In this document: positions 33,901 to 46,400 of the stretch, piece after piece | Position numbering within the stretch: position 1 is the stretch's first letter | Layout of the letters: each line of letters begins with the position of its first letter | Source: Aspidiotus rigidus | Taxonomy: Eukaryota; Arthropoda; Insecta; Hemiptera; Diaspididae | Length of the DNA: 64,000 bases | Assembly (NCBI GenBank): GCA_035079385.1 | Contig: JAVHKY010000058.1 | Coordinates: forward strand, 62,001-126,000 | Reading direction: 5' to 3' | Program-made: the position numbers and the translations under genes | Notes under the pieces: model-generated | What the model was told of the DNA's origin: nothing | Database searches by the model: none | What the model saw: only the letters and a program-made list of their open reading frames with translations

Positions 33901-34902
33901 CGAACACTTGACCTAGTAGAAGCCTAGACTAAAATATTTCAAGATGACTGATAAAATATAAGAGACATGAAACATGACCTTCATTTATTTGGCTATGCCA
34001 GAAATTTTTTTTGGTAGAACACCATTCGAAAATCAGTCTTTGAATTCTTCAATTTGTCTGAATTCAACCGCTTGCTAGATCTGATAAGTGCTGCATGTCT
34101 TTCTTTTTGTTCGGAAATTTTAAAAAACTTGACGGTTCCCTACTTCGTCAGGCTATTGTGAGGAACCTAATAAATAACACTACGTCAAATTTAGATGCTG
34201 AATACTTCATCGCGAACTTTGGAAACCACTTGAATTCAATCAAAGAAACCATTGACAAAGACATCAAAGATGCAGTGTTCACATTTATATGGAAGGTAAG
34301 TACTAAAGGATTGTAATCACTCCTTTGTAATATTTTCACGAATATCATTCATTTAGTGATGTTTGTTGTTATTGAAATAGAGTCCTCGACGCACTTCATA
34401 GTTTTGATATGGTAATTCCAGTCAATGCCATACCAACACATTACACGCCCTCTCCTTCATCTGACTCGCATGGTGACGACAATGGCAATCCTCCTGGAGA
34501 AGCCGAGGTGAATGAAGGTGTTTCTTTTGTTGTCCCTGTTAGTTACAAGAAATCAAAGTTCGAGGGGTGTCTCTTTATTAAACCGAGAGGATCACAACAG
34601 CCCTGAATCTCAAATTTTCTCCAAGAATCGGGACAGAAAATTTAGATGCCTAGTTGCAATGGCAGCGGGAAGCCCGTGAGCTTCGCAGTTCCGTGGGAAA
34701 CGGCCAGTCTTATGAGATTTCCAATTCCCTCTCTTATCATATATGGCTCCTCATCATCATATACTGCTCGAGAGTCAAATTTTTCCCTCTCCTGTCATAT
34801 ATAGCTCCTCCTCATCATTTATTCCGGATGGACCAAAATGATCTTACCAATTAAATAGGAGTTTGCACTAAACGTTAGATATACTTCGAATCTATGACAT
34901 TT
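33901..34902. other. No confirmed gene; two short open frames
   Basis: A frame at 34,095-34,295 ends at a good splice-donor match (AAG|GTAAGT). A second open frame at about 34,382-34,606 follows an AG at 34,380, but the phases do not join and neither frame matches a family I know. I see no other signal in this stretch. Confidence 0.3.
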
Positions 34903-35802
34903 TTATCTCAATTTTATTAAACGAATACGTTCTTCTAAGTCACAGTTATCCATGATAGTGAAAGAAAGAATACTCAGAAGGAAGAGTAAACAATGCAAAC
35001 CACAGACAAACTGAAACGTCGAGCACTTTCTGTTAATAAATAATCTTCGGGACTGATTCAAGTTCGAGATCGTATGAGGAGATTCAAAATCGATGTGATG
35101 TTTGAACCATCCGTCCTGGAATTTAGCAAGGAAGTAGGTAGGAGAGGAAGTGAATGAAACCACGGGTCGTATCGGGGTATTATTCTTATGCACTTTGGGC
35201 AGCCCGTAAAGGAGGGGGGTCGTGGGGTTAGGAACAAGGGGATGATAATAGCCTACCACTTGTTAGTGACACTCCTAACTTCTTTAACATGGTTAGGGAA
35301 ACTGAAGTGAGGAGGGAGGAAGATGATTAAAATTAATGTTTGTCAGTTCGTGTTAATTTAATTTGCCCTGGTTTGAACGAAACGATTTCATTCTTTCTTA
35401 TTCATCTTCCTCCCTCCTCAATCCTATGGCTCGTACTTTTGAGGAATACATCGAACATACGGAAACTGAAGTCTTCACTTTCTTTAGCACCACATTGCTG
35501 GAGCACTTCGTGGACCTTAGAAGCATAGGCGGATTTTTCCATCACCACAACAGCATTGCCCTTGTCAGCGTTAGTGACGATTAAATCTCCCTCCTTAAAC
35601 CTTGGATCACTCCTCCCAATTTGCTACTAATGCGAAGGAGAGGGTTATTGCGGACTATTTCGGCACAAACTTTTTGGGTATTAAAACCAGGACCAATTTT
35701 CAAAGCGAGATCCGCAACAACATTCGCCAAAGTTTCATCCTTCATGAAGGGACCCTTCTGAGTATTCTTTCTTTCGCTCTCAATTTTATCTTCAATTTGC
35801 AT
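34903..35802 (-). pseudogene. Penelope-like relic with internal deletion
   Basis: The minus strand reads the PLE segment before RT (DETLANVVADLALKIGPGFNTQKVCAEIVRNNPL), then, with a gap, [19 protein letters not shown] and [12 protein letters not shown]. It then jumps into the 3'/pLTR region (ending of the GGTT/AACC hairpin, GTTTACTCTTCCT) and the ORF-start tail [13 protein letters not shown]. Most of the RT and all of the GIY-YIG domain are missing. The tail extension at the 3' end has the same plan as in the two intact dimers. Confidence 0.75.
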
Positions 35803-36734
35803 CCCGACCCAACTTTCGACGACCGTTCTTGGCCGAATTATGGACCAAAATGTGCCAAAAATTCACCAATTATTTGTCAAAATTCTCAAAAATCAAAAAT
35901 AGTTTCAACTTCCGTATTTTACAAACGTTGATTCCGAAGAAAAAAATACCAGAATATCTTCCAAATTGCGACCTGATCACGTCATAGATCGATCCCTGTG
36001 ACGTCACGATCCAATGACGTCATAGACAATCCCTAGCTCGGAAGTCAACATTTTAACAGGGAATCTATGAAGAGGAGGGGTGATTTGGCAAATCGTGCGC
36101 CGTGTGGTGCCCAGCAAAAAACCTGAATTGGTAAAAATGGTCCAAGTCCAACATCCCGCCAAGTTCCAGGGGAAAATTAGCCCTATTCCGAGAAAGTTTG
36201 AAATCATTTCGAGCCCCCCTCCTTTCATACATGTAGCTTTCAAATCAAAACTTCAACAGGGAACTTGTTGTATGTTTTTTTCTGAGAAATTTGCCGTACG
36301 CCGTGTGGTGTCCGGCTAAAACTGACGTACCCTAATAAAAAATTTGGACTTGAAAAAATTTTGACTCTCAGCCATAATGCATGATCGAAGGGGAACTAAA
36401 TGATAGGAAAGTGACTTTCTTAGTTTCAGGCTATACAAGGGACTGAGAAAAATTTGAGGCTTTTCAAGATTTCAATTAGAATTTTTAATACCAAGACCAA
36501 TTCGTTCCATAGAACAGACTCCCTGCGTTCCTCGTTCAACTTCGTTAAGGAAGCTGTCGTTTTTCCAAATCCTCTCCTATCATCATCATCAAGGACATTT
36601 TTCGAAAATGATGACGTCACAAAAGTCGGACGGACGCGCTCGCATGCGCGCCCGTTTTCTGAGGATGCTTCTCCAACAAAACAGATAGCGGGTTTCCCGC
36701 TAAACAAAAAAGAACTTGTAATTTGACTCAAAGC
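35803..36734. other. No gene; short dispersed and direct repeats
   Basis: Bases 35,770-35,860 are the inverse of about 43,705-43,810 (TCTCAATTTTATCTTYAATTT and GACCAAAATGTGCC are shared), a dispersed repeat. CGCCGTGTGGTGYCCRGCWAAAA occurs at about 36,099 and 36,300, a roughly 200-bp direct repeat. No coding signal. Confidence 0.5.
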
Positions 36735-37190
36735 TAGAAGCGGAAAGAACCGGATCTTGAAACGTGGACTAAGAACCGGAATCGCGAAGAATTGATCTTA
36801 AAATCCGGCCTGGAACCAAAACCGAGAAGAACCAAATCTCGGAATCTGACCCAAGAAACAGAACTGAAGAGTACCGGATCTTGAAATGTGGACGCAGAAC
36901 CGGAATTCAGAAGAATCGGATCTTAATATTCGGCCTAAAAATCGCAACCAAAAAGAATTGCATCCCAAATTTTCTCCGAGGATGAGGAACAAAAAGAACC
37001 GGATCTTGAAATGTAGACTACGAACCGGAACCACAAAGAATGCAATTTTGAAAAAGCAGAATCCCAAAGAATGGGGTCTTAAAATCCAGCCTGAGAACCA
37101 GAACCATGCAAAAGGAATCGGGTCCCAAATATTCTCCAGCAACCGAGAACAAGAAGAGAGCCAGAACCAAAAAGAACCGTTTTGAAAATA
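36735..37190. repeat. Degenerate minisatellite, ~36-50 bp units
   Basis: Repeated blocks of GAACCGGATCTTGAAATGTGGAC and GAATCGGATCTTAAAATCCGGCC-type sequence separated by AGAACCGGAAYYRMAAAGAA. At least eight units are recognisable. Open frames across it (about 100 codons, rich in Asn, Lys and Arg) reflect the repeat. Confidence 0.75.
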
Positions 37191-37390
37191 ATATGGGTTT
37201 TCAGCTCTGGGCGAGCAGCCTCGCAACAAAGATCCTGTCGTTTACGGGGTCTGTGGCAGAAGCATTCCATCCCACATCGGCATGTATACTCACACGCTGG
37301 AGCATAAGCGGAGGAATGAAACCGGGTGATAATAGTGGAATCGGGACCCCCGTATCAAGGCCTGATTACTACGACGACGACGATCAATGA

Positions 37391-40300
37391 TCTTCTATAG
37401 CTCTAGAATTTCTTGTCTGATTTAGGACATATTCCAGATACGTACTCGAAATTGTGTATCTGGTAAATGCAGCTCTAGCCCTTGATCTCCCTTCTCATTT
37501 TCTTCCGTCCAGTTTTGAGAGCTATAAATTAGGAACCCAATCAAGGTACAGGTATAGAGCTCAAAGTGAGAGTTCGAATACCACTAGAGCATTATATCTG
37601 ATAGGGTAAATTTGAAGACTGACCAGGGGACAGATGGGGAAGGTTCCAGCAAGATGCCTCGTAAAAGTTGAAAATATTTTAGTCTGAAATTGTCGACATG
37701 ACGTCGAAATCTCGAAAATTCGACGCCTTAATTTATTGTTCCATTCAGTTCATCATATTTTTCGTGTTCCACGAGACATCATAATTCGCGAAAACTTCTC
37801 CATTACTCCGCACTGACGCGCATCACAAGCGAAATAGCACGACTCTGACAGCCGGAAACACTTAAAGGAGTGAACGATAGCAGTCCACCAAGTTTTCTCC
37901 CTTTTAAAGTTGTACTATTTTTCGAAACGCCTGCAGCAAGTTCGCCTAATCTAAGGTATCGCTTCGCGTACTTATTCCAATCAACTCGGAAAAAACTCTA
38001 TAATTATCTGCCCCAATTTACTTTTTCAACTGTCCGTAGTACGGACTCGACTCGCGTAAAAAATGTATACAGTATACGGTCTTTTAAAAAATAGAAAACG
38101 AAGTCGAATTGAGTGACACGACCCGAGGGCAACAATAATTATTATCTCGAGGTTGTTGTTTTGAATTTTTCTTACTCCTAGACATTTTGATGTTCGTTCA
38201 TTAGTACTACAATTTACACTTTCAAAAGCCGCGCGCGAGTCCGACAGTATCGAACTCGCAATACCGCGTCTACAAATGGAGGACTTTTGTATTTATAATT
38301 ATTCCGCCCACATATTTATCCTTCTATTATATTTAATAAAGTAAAAAGAAAAGAAATTTTATCCAGTCCATATTCAAGTTCTTATAATATACTCCTCCAT
38401 AAAAGTCATCGCTTTTTCCACTGAAGAAAAATACAGTAGAACGCCGTACCTTACCTACAGAAAATTTAATTTTAAAATCCTGTTTCCTTAGTCCGGAGAA
38501 TTAATTAAAATCCCGCTTTTAGACTAATCAAAAACTTATGATGAAGTACAACGCGCTTCCGAAGCTGCTCTATAAATCATAAAGATATTTTTTAAAGAAA
38601 AAAAAAAAAAACGTACCGAGAACTCTGAACTGCCCTAGGCTACCTGTATTTTTCTATACGGAGGCTACAACAGGTGGACTGAATTATAATTTTTGTCTTG
38701 ATTAGGACGGACGCCGAGGAAGAAAGAGAAGTTCGACCAAAGCACTCGAGTAACCTTCATTATTTGACATGCGATGAATGTACTTGTAATTAAAAATTAA
38801 CGAATATACCTTCCAGTAAACTGAAAAAAAAGAGAATACAACAAAGGGTTATAAAAAAAAAGAATCTTATCTATGACGACGTAATTACTTGTTTACATAG
38901 AAATTAAGTACGTGGACGACGACGAGACGACGTAATAATTTGATTGGCACAATAGGTCCCAAGATACGGTAAACTTAAAGCACGTTGTTGGTACACAACA
39001 GTTTACAGTTCTACTTATAATAGGATACACCGTGGATGATCTCTCTTTCACTTTTGTGTGTAACCAAATAAATCCGGATGAAAGACTTTTCGTTGTTGGC
39101 AAATCGACGAGAGGGGACGGTGTAACATTTGAAGTATTTCTCATGGGTTCAGAGTTCCTATCACAGATAGAAGTATTGACGAATTCTACGAAGCCTGGCA
39201 GTTAATGCCGTATACAGGGGCTTGTACAAAGGCGACTAAATCCAAAAACGCAATTCTCGCTACATTTTGGAGCGGAGGACGAGAAAAAAAATATAAACTA
39301 GACGGCTAGAATACAAGCGGTCTTCGATGAAAAAACCAACTCGCTTTCTCCCCTCGAGAAGATAACGTGTCGTTAATCGTCACTCCTCAGCCGCAAGATT
39401 AAAGCTCGATCACTCGTTAAATTCGTTTCTTGGCAGTTTAAATAGCAAATGGGCATTAGTAAAATTAATAAATGATATTTTCGAACTCGATTCCTCGGCC
39501 AATGGGTGAAATGGCGATTTGGCACGCGGCCATAACCGATGTCAAAAAAGGGAAGATCCTTTAAAAGTAAAATTCGTATAACCGCCAGCATTTTCTATAC
39601 ACTACTATAATACAAGTCGTAGTAACAGTAACGCTCTATACCCGTACATCCTTTTCCGTTTCTCTGGACATCTTTCCGCTTCGGTATAAAAATCCTATTC
39701 TAAGACTATCCGCGTAAACATTCTGCGGCGCGATAATTTTTCCACGAATTTGTAGCGCGTCGAGGAACAACGACCTTTTCGAATAAAGGGTTTTTCGTTT
39801 CTCTCTCGCCGCTCGTTCGTTTTTATTGTAGAAAACTGGAATAATGCAGACTTTCGCGAATAACGAGAATACCATAAAATCATCATCATTATCGTCGAAA
39901 TGGGTGTTCCGAGTCCCTGAAGAAATTTCACGATAATTTTTCGGAAATCAAAAATTATCAATTTGTACGGCGACGTTATACGTTGGAAAGTTATTCGGAA
40001 ACCTCCGTCTCGCTTATTTTCGTTCGCCAAGTCTGCGTAAGATTCTTCCGAATAATCGTCATCCGGCTCTCGTAGAATATAAAGACCAAAATTGTTTTTC
40101 AGGATGATCATTTTTGTACTCGAGCATTTTCGTAGAGGGTATAAGTCTGTAAGTCGTCAGTTTTTTTTTTTTTGTAAAGCATAAAGATATATTGAGATTT
40201 GAAGGTTCTACGGAATAGTAGTTTTTGCTCATGAAGCCTTAGTGATATCACGAAATTGAAAGTTTCAAAGCGATTCGCATGATCATCATTATCAACTTAT

Positions 40301-41090
40301 TTTGAACGTAAAACAAACGACAAAAAAGTCTCACGAGGAATTCGGGGCATGTAGAAGCAGCGGACTCGCTGTCTAGTTATATTTGTAGTTTCTCACTTGG
40401 AGCTCAAAATTGTTTCAAGTCTCCGGCTATTCACTTTCTGCACAGTTCGGAGCTCAAATCCATTAGCTAAAGGTCGACGGTTTTCTTAACGTACTCTACA
40501 ATAATGATTGTAGTAAAAAGTCCTTTCGTTGACGTTACAATCTGGAGTTTCTTCTCGAAGTTGAGTTCCCTCTCCTCAATAAGATTCAGAATTCCTAACT
40601 ATCCCAAGTTACTTTTCCGCGAGATTGTGGTTCCAGAGGGCAGAGTGGACCCTGACCTACAGATAAGAGAAACATTTTCGAAGATGTCTACCGCTATTTG
40701 AGGGAAGGTTTGACTGAGTACGAGGACTACGAAAAATTTGACGTTCGAGCTACACATATGAACAGCAAACTGTAGTTCTGAAGACTGTGGGGGAGCTATG
40801 AAGCTCGTTTGCATCGGCATCCCTAACCTTCCAGCACACTCAGATCGCGTTTCTACGAGGTCCATCAGTGAATCAAGATCAATCAGGATCCTCCTTATTC
40901 CATCATGTTTAGGTTACTCCTCTCCTCAATACTCACTCGAGATCCCTAGGGGTTGCATAGCCTAAAACGTTCAAGTTTTACTACAGCTCGTATGCGATCA
41001 AAACAACGTGAGATTCCATCATCAGGCACACAAATAACGGCTCCATTTCCACAACCCCCATGACGGAATTTTGAGTCGCGACTAATGCTC
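37391..41090. other. No recognisable gene
   Basis: About 3.7 kb of AT-rich, apparently unique sequence. Longest frames are under 140 codons, without recognisable domains. No RNA gene or clear transposon end was seen; CAGTAGAACGCCG at about 38,432 is too short to support a pogo-type terminus. Confidence 0.45.
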
Positions 41091-42130
41091 TAATTTTGTT
41101 CAATTTTGTTCAAAAAATTTTAAATTTTGTTCACTCATCCTTTCCCCGCTACAGCCATTTCAAATTTGGGGGGCTGGGGAAATGCAGCCCCCCTCCCATT
41201 TCCAAATTTTGGGTTCAAATTCATGTGATAATTTTGTCCACATTTTGTTCAATTTTGTTCACTCATCCTTTCCCCGCTACAGCCATTTAAAATTTGGGGG
41301 CTGGAGAAATGCAGCTCCCCCATTTCCAAATTTTGGGTTCAAATTCATGTGATAATTTTGTTCACATTTTGTTCAATTTTGTTCAACAAATTTTAAATTT
41401 TGTTCACTCATCCTTTCCCCGCTACAGCCATTTCAAATTTTGGGGGCTGGGGAAATGCAGCCCCCCCAATTTCCAAATTTTGGGTTCAAATTCATGTGAT
41501 AATTTTGTCCACATTTTGTTCAATTTTGTTCACTCATCCTTTCCCCGCTACAGCCATTTAAAATTTGGGGGCTGGAGAAATGCAGCTCCCCCATTTCCAA
41601 ATTTTGGGTTCAAATTCATGTGATAATTTTGTTCACATTTTGTTCAATTTTGTTCAACGAATTTTAAATTTTGTTCACTCATCCTTCCCCCGCTACAGCC
41701 ATTTCAAATTTTGGGGGCTGGGGAAATGCAGCCCCCCCCCATTTCCAAATTTTGGGTTAAAATTCATGTGATCATTTTATTCACATTTTGATTGTGTGCG
41801 GTCAGAGCCAAAAAAAAAAAAACTTTCAATTGTTCAATTTTGTTCAACAAATTTTAAATTTTGTTCACTCATTTCTTCCCTGCTACAGCCATTTCAAATT
41901 TGGGGGGCTGGGGAAATGCCGCCCCCCCCCCCCATCTCCGAATTTTGGGTTCAAATTCATGTGATAATTTAGTTCACATTTTGTTCAATTTTGTTCAGGA
42001 AACTTTGGATTTTGTTCACCCATCATTCCTCTGCTACATACATTTAACATTTTGTGGCCTAAGGAAATGTAAACACCTCCCCTCTCTCTTCTATGAATTT
42101 ATAAGCATAATATTTTCCAATTACTCACAT
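41091..42130 (+). repeat. Tandem array, seven units of ~128-187 bp
   Basis: Units carry CACTCATCCTTTCCCCGCTACAG near 41,133, 41,261, 41,407, 41,535 and 41,680, and decayed forms near 41,867 and 42,016. Two unit lengths alternate (with and without a CAACAAATTTTAAATTTTGTT block), suggesting a higher-order dimer of about 274 bp. Open frames here (about 70-110 codons) are repeat artefacts. Confidence 0.88.
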
Positions 42131-42319
42131 CTCATATTTTGGGACCCACAGGTATGAAATACCCTTGCCTATCCTCTTTATTTTTGAACTTACATAATAT
42201 TTCATTCTATTCAATTTTCTAAAATAAATACTGTGCATGATTACAGGGTGCGCCAAAAAAATGTTGACAGTTGAATGGGAATTTGAGCTAAACCTGTCGT
42301 AGCGCAAAAACGCAATACG

Positions 42320-42945
42320 CTCATCCTTCGTCATGAGCTCGCGGTAAGAAATCAGTCACGCCCTCGTGTTTGATACAGGTAGGGGAATCGCGAAAATCTT
42401 CCTGGTTTCACGTGAAGGAGGGAATGATAAAGCACGATTGCTCATCTTTCGTCATGAGCTCGCGGAGAGAGACCAGTTGGAGCCCTGTGTTCGATCTAAT
42501 TGGGTGAGTACGCGAAAATTCTCGTGGTTTCAGGCAATGGAGAAAAACACACCGCGAAGATTGTGTCCCGGTGTGACCTCGCAAGGAGAGAAATTTAACA
42601 GCCCCGTTTTATCTAAGCAGGTGAATACAAGCAAATTCTCGTTTCGTCAGCCAGTGCAGAGGAGGATATCCCGAGACCGTCTTTCGTTAAGCTTCCCGTG
42701 AGAGAACGACCAAGGCCCTGTGTTCGATCCTTCAAGTGTCTTCACGCAAAATTTTACATATTCACCCGCCTCTATTGAACAGGGGGCCCTACCCGATCTC
42801 CCACCGCGAGCTCATGACCGAAAACAGACTTCAGAGTAACCTTGCCCCCTTTGCGTCAAACAACGAGATTTTTCGTGAATTTGCCCGTCCTAGTACGGGG
42901 CCTATTCAATCTCTCATCGCGAGCTCATAACGAAAGATGAGCTAC
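42320..42945. repeat. Internal ~115-bp repeats of the mariner-type element, direct then inverted
   Basis: Four decayed direct units (CTCATCYTTCGTCATGAGCTCGCGG-type start) span about 42,320-42,735. Two units in the opposite orientation follow at about 42,785-42,945 (CGCGAGCTCATRACCGAAAR-type). Confidence 0.65.
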
Positions 42946-43044
42946 TTGTCGACATTCCTTCCATCCCCTGAATCAACAGCTTTACTGTAGAATGAGAAAA
43001 ATTTTTGATTTTTTATTTTGGAGATCATCTAGGACCATTTCAAT

Positions 43045-43560
43045 ATTATTCTCGGACACGGCGCTAAATTTTACTTCAGAATTGAAAACGACTTCTGAAG
43101 ATTACGCAATTTTTCATCTTGGAGGAATTTTGATTCTCTTTTGGGCCCATTACATCATTTTGGTGCTTCGAGGAATTTTTCAAGCATTTTTTTCGGACTC
43201 ATCGCAAAATGCCACTTGAAAGTCGAATTAAAATTCGAAAGTTTGAGCGATTTTCCAATTTGGGGAAATTTTACCCCTTTTTGGTGCTTCGAAGAACTGT
43301 TTAAGCTTTTTTTTCGGACTCAGCGCAAGATTCCACTTGAAAATCGAATTAAAATTTGAAAGTTCGAACAATTTTCCAATTTAGGGGAATTTTGACCTTT
43401 TGTGGGCCCATTAATCCATGTCGGTGCTTCGAAGAATTAAAAAAAAAAAATTTTCGGACTCAGCGCGAAATTCCACTTATAAATCGAATTACAATTCAAA
43501 AGTTTAGACAATTTTCCAACTTGACCGTTTTTGTGCCTAATAACCCATTTTGGTGCTATT
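43045..43560. repeat. Internal ~122-140-bp direct repeats of the mariner-type element
   Basis: Four units, each with TTTTCGGACTCAGCGCRARATTCCACTT-type sequence, near 43,050, 43,190, 43,312 and 43,452. Each is followed by CAATTTTCCAATTTRGGGGAATTTT-type sequence and GGTGCTTCGARGAA. Confidence 0.75.
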
Positions 43561-43893
43561 TTGTTACTACATATTCTTCTCGTTTTCCCAGTCCAAATTC
43601 ACTTCAGAAACAACAATTTGATTATTTGAATTTTCGAAATTCAGCTCAATACTGTGAATCAAATAAATTTTAAGCCCTACTTCGGGAACCCTGTCGATTT
43701 GGTAAATTTTCGGCACATTTTGGTCCATAACTCGGCTCAGAAAAGTCGTAGAAACTTCGGGTCTCGCTCAAATTAAAGATAAAATTGAGATACAAACATT
43801 TAAACTATACGTCTAACGTTTTGCGTTTTCGCACTACGACAGATTTAACGCAAACTCCCATTTACTGGTAATATCTTTTTGGTCCACCCTGTA

Positions 43894-44085
43894 TGCATTT
43901 CCTTAGGCCCCAAAATGTTAAATGTATGTAGCGGAGAAATGATGGGTGAACAAAATCCGAAGTTTCCTGAACAAGATTTATCAAAATGTGAACAAAATTA
44001 TCACATGGATTTGAACCCAAAATTCGAAGATGGGGGGGCTGCATTTTTCCAGCCCCCAAATTTGAAATAGCTGTAGCGGGTAAAC
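43894..44085 (-). repeat. Inverted partner of the 41.1-42.1 kb tandem array
   Basis: This is the reverse complement of the final unit(s) of the plus-strand array (AAATGTATGTAGCGGAG, GGTTCAAATTCATGTGATAATTTTG, GGGGGCTGGAAAAATGCAGC read inverted). The mariner-type element lies between the two arms. Confidence 0.8.
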
Positions 44086-44090
44086 GATGA

Positions 44091-44425
44091 GAGAATACCT
44101 TAGAAGGGCATTCTGAGTCTTACGGTGTTTGAAGCGGTGCATATCTGTCTCTTAAAAGGGGTTAAGCCAATTGGTGTAAAAAGCATTGCATACCTAGTTA
44201 CATGAAGGGGTTATCTTTCAGGTTATGTACACTATATATGACATGATGCAGGGACTTAGAATACCTTAGAAGGACGTTCCGAGTCTTATGACGTTTGAAG
44301 TGTTGCATATCTGGCTCATTGAAGGGGCTAAGACAATTGCCGTATGAAGTATTGCACATCTAGTTACCCAAAGGGGCTATCGTTCAGGCTACATACACCG
44401 ATCACCGAGCTATATATGATAAGAG
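44091..44425 (+). repeat. ~166-bp tandem duplication
   Basis: Two units, starting AGAATACCTTAGAAGG at 44,092 and 44,258, share GAGTCTTAYGRYGTTTGAAG, GCATATCTGKCTC and a TATATATGA end. Divergence is roughly 15-20%. Confidence 0.8.
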
Positions 44426-44639
44426 GGGGGCTTGAAAAATTTTCGAGCTCCGAGCTTTGCCGGCCCCGGCCGGTCGGACGGTGAACGTTTTTTCCCGAAA
44501 AACCCGCTGATAAAACAGGTCCCATGTTAAAATGAACGAGTCTCACCTATGTAGATTGCCGGACAATCACGATACCGGAGTAAGCACACTCTACCTCTCA
44601 ACAAGGGGAGGGGGAGGTCGAATCTTTCGGCGTTAAAGA

Positions 44640-45450
44640 GCAGGGATAGCAGACGGGAGGCCTATCAATGATTTTCAAGACTTCATAAAAGTAGGGATGG
44701 TAAAGGAGCGGAACACTCTTCCTCTTCTTACAGGTTCGAAGATCTGGGAAGAACGGAGAGGTGCGTTGAAGGGCCACTCGGGTCTTTTCGAACTATTGAT
44801 GTCAATATTGATAGAATTGACGGAGGCTAGATCAGCATTATAGGTATATTGGGAAAGGGGCAGGAAGACAAGACGATGCATGTAAGAATTGAATGCCGCT
44901 AGTTTATGGGGGAAAGGGTAGAAGGACGACCTATTAATAAGTATGTCCGTGGCGGTGTCTTTCCAGTAGATACCGAAGGAGTATCTGTCCGGGAGGAGGG
45001 AAATAGTGAGGCCGAAGAAGTTAATCTTCGATTCTCCGATTTCAGAAGTAAATTTAATGGACGGGTACAAACTATTCAGAAACTGGAAGAACTCAGAAAG
45101 TTGTTCGTTTGTACCCGTCCAGACACACACAATATCGTCGACATACCTTCATCAGAGGGAGAGGAGGAGCGGATAGCTCGATTGAAAGATTTCACTCTCG
45201 AACCGAGATATGAACACTTCAGATGAACCCAGTGGCAACCGATGGGGACGCCCATGCCAGGGGGAAGCTTGGAGATAGAGTTCCTGAACTGGCATACGTT
45301 GGGCCGTTGCCACATGCAATAGCTTCGTGATGCGCGCACCCGTGGGCTGGAGAGGGACGTGGGGAGACAGACCCACTACATCGAAAGAAACCAATTTGCG
45401 TTCGGGAGGGGAGGCGTTTGAGAATCGATTTATAATTCTCACGCTCGTAC
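44640..45450 (-). pseudogene. Penelope-like relic (diverged family)
   Basis: The minus strand reads KLVSFDVVGLSPHVPLQ (first RT catalytic motif), FISRFESEIFQSS, then VCVWTGTNEQLSEFFQFLNSLYPSIKFTSEIGESKINFFGLTIS and IYWKDTATDILINRSSF, followed by decayed linker. The order matches the intact PLEs, but identity is much lower and frameshifts separate the blocks. The GIY-YIG domain is not found. Confidence 0.72.
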
Positions 45451-46089
45451 TTGTCTGGGTTCGCCAGCTGAATTTTCCCTTCGCTGTATGCTTCCGTCTT
45501 GTCGTTCGTGTGCCCCGTTCAAAGGTCTCGCGTATAAAAAACCTTGTACTTTGTGTGTTTTCTTAATATGCCCCGTAAGTTCAGTGAAATCGTCACTCAT
45601 AGCCCAAAACGTTATCGGGGTAGTCCTAAGGTTAATTAAGATCAATCGAAACCACAGGCGTGACGTCAAGTCGAGATAACCCGATGAAGTACGTCGACTC
45701 CAAATTCACTTGCTAAATTGCAACCAAAAGTCGATATAAAATCGACCCATTTATTTAGTTCTGACCAATTTCGACCGCAAATCGTCCCAAAATGACTGTT
45801 CAAAATTGACTCATCGTCGAAATTTTGTAGATTTCAAGTGCACAATTCGATAGGATTTCAGAATCAAGGTGACAAATGAGTCGACACGGCATCAGATTTC
45901 AATGTAGACTGGAAATTGACATCGACACTGCGTCCATTGGACCACCACTGCACTGGGTAAATATAATTAAGATTCTGGATGGCCCTCGTTATAAAATTAT
46001 GGCTAAGTATTCTGCCTGAGAGTAACGAAATGGCCGAACTTCAGATCGATGTCAGTTTGAGGTCGATTTAAAAACGACTATCGACTCAA

Positions 46090-46400
46090 CCGAGAAGTCG
46101 CGCGCGACCCAACTGCAAGGAGAATTTCCCCAGAAAAGGGAGCCTAAATCAACATTTCCTAGAATTATGGTGCGATTCCCGGGGAAGGAGGTCGTGGAGT
46201 CAAAGCATTTTTTAGAAAGTTACGAACGAAACATGAGATCAATGTCCAAATTGACCTGTTTTACTTTAGCCAGGTGTTTTATCGTCATCAAGTCCTTATG
46301 GAGAACAGCCTGACCCAAAGTCAGTCGATAGATTAAACTATCGAACGTTGAAACCTGGTGAGCAATAAGACAGAATGGCAACCTGTGGATCTTACGACTC
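46090..46400 (-). pseudogene. Penelope-like relic, linker region
   Basis: Base-level resemblance to the PLE stretch between RT and GIY-YIG: GGAGAATTTCCCCAGAAAAGGGAG, GGAGTCAAAG-type and TTTAGCCAGGTGTTTTATCGT words in the same order and spacing as in the copies at 28,980-29,230 and 48,870-49,120. No open frame remains. Confidence 0.65.

Larger units (their letters stand above)
42244..43891. mobile_element. Mariner-type non-autonomous element with ~70-bp TIRs
   Basis: A 1,648-bp element bounded by TA. The left end begins CAGGGTGCGCCAAAAAAATG; the right end, read inverted, begins CAGGGTGGACCAAAAAGATA. The similarity of the two ends runs about 70 bp (shared AATGGGA, CTGTCGTAG and AAAACGCAA words). 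CAGGGTG..CCAAAA with a TA duplication is the usual signature of Tc1/mariner ends. No transposase frame is present; the interior is tandem repeats. Confidence 0.75.

Noticed and set aside
34095..34606. Two-exon gene with an 84-bp intron
   Set aside because: Donor and acceptor look plausible but the reading phases do not join, and neither frame matches a known family.
36886..37185. 99-codon Asn/Lys/Arg-rich ORF
   Set aside because: It lies wholly in a degenerate minisatellite; its composition follows the repeat unit.
38432..38460. Pogo/Tigger-type terminus (CAGTAGAACGCCG)
   Set aside because: Only about 10 bp match and no inverted partner was found.
41091..42130. CRISPR-like repeat array
   Set aside because: Units are 128-187 bp and similar throughout, with no short repeat/variable spacer pattern, and the window is eukaryotic.
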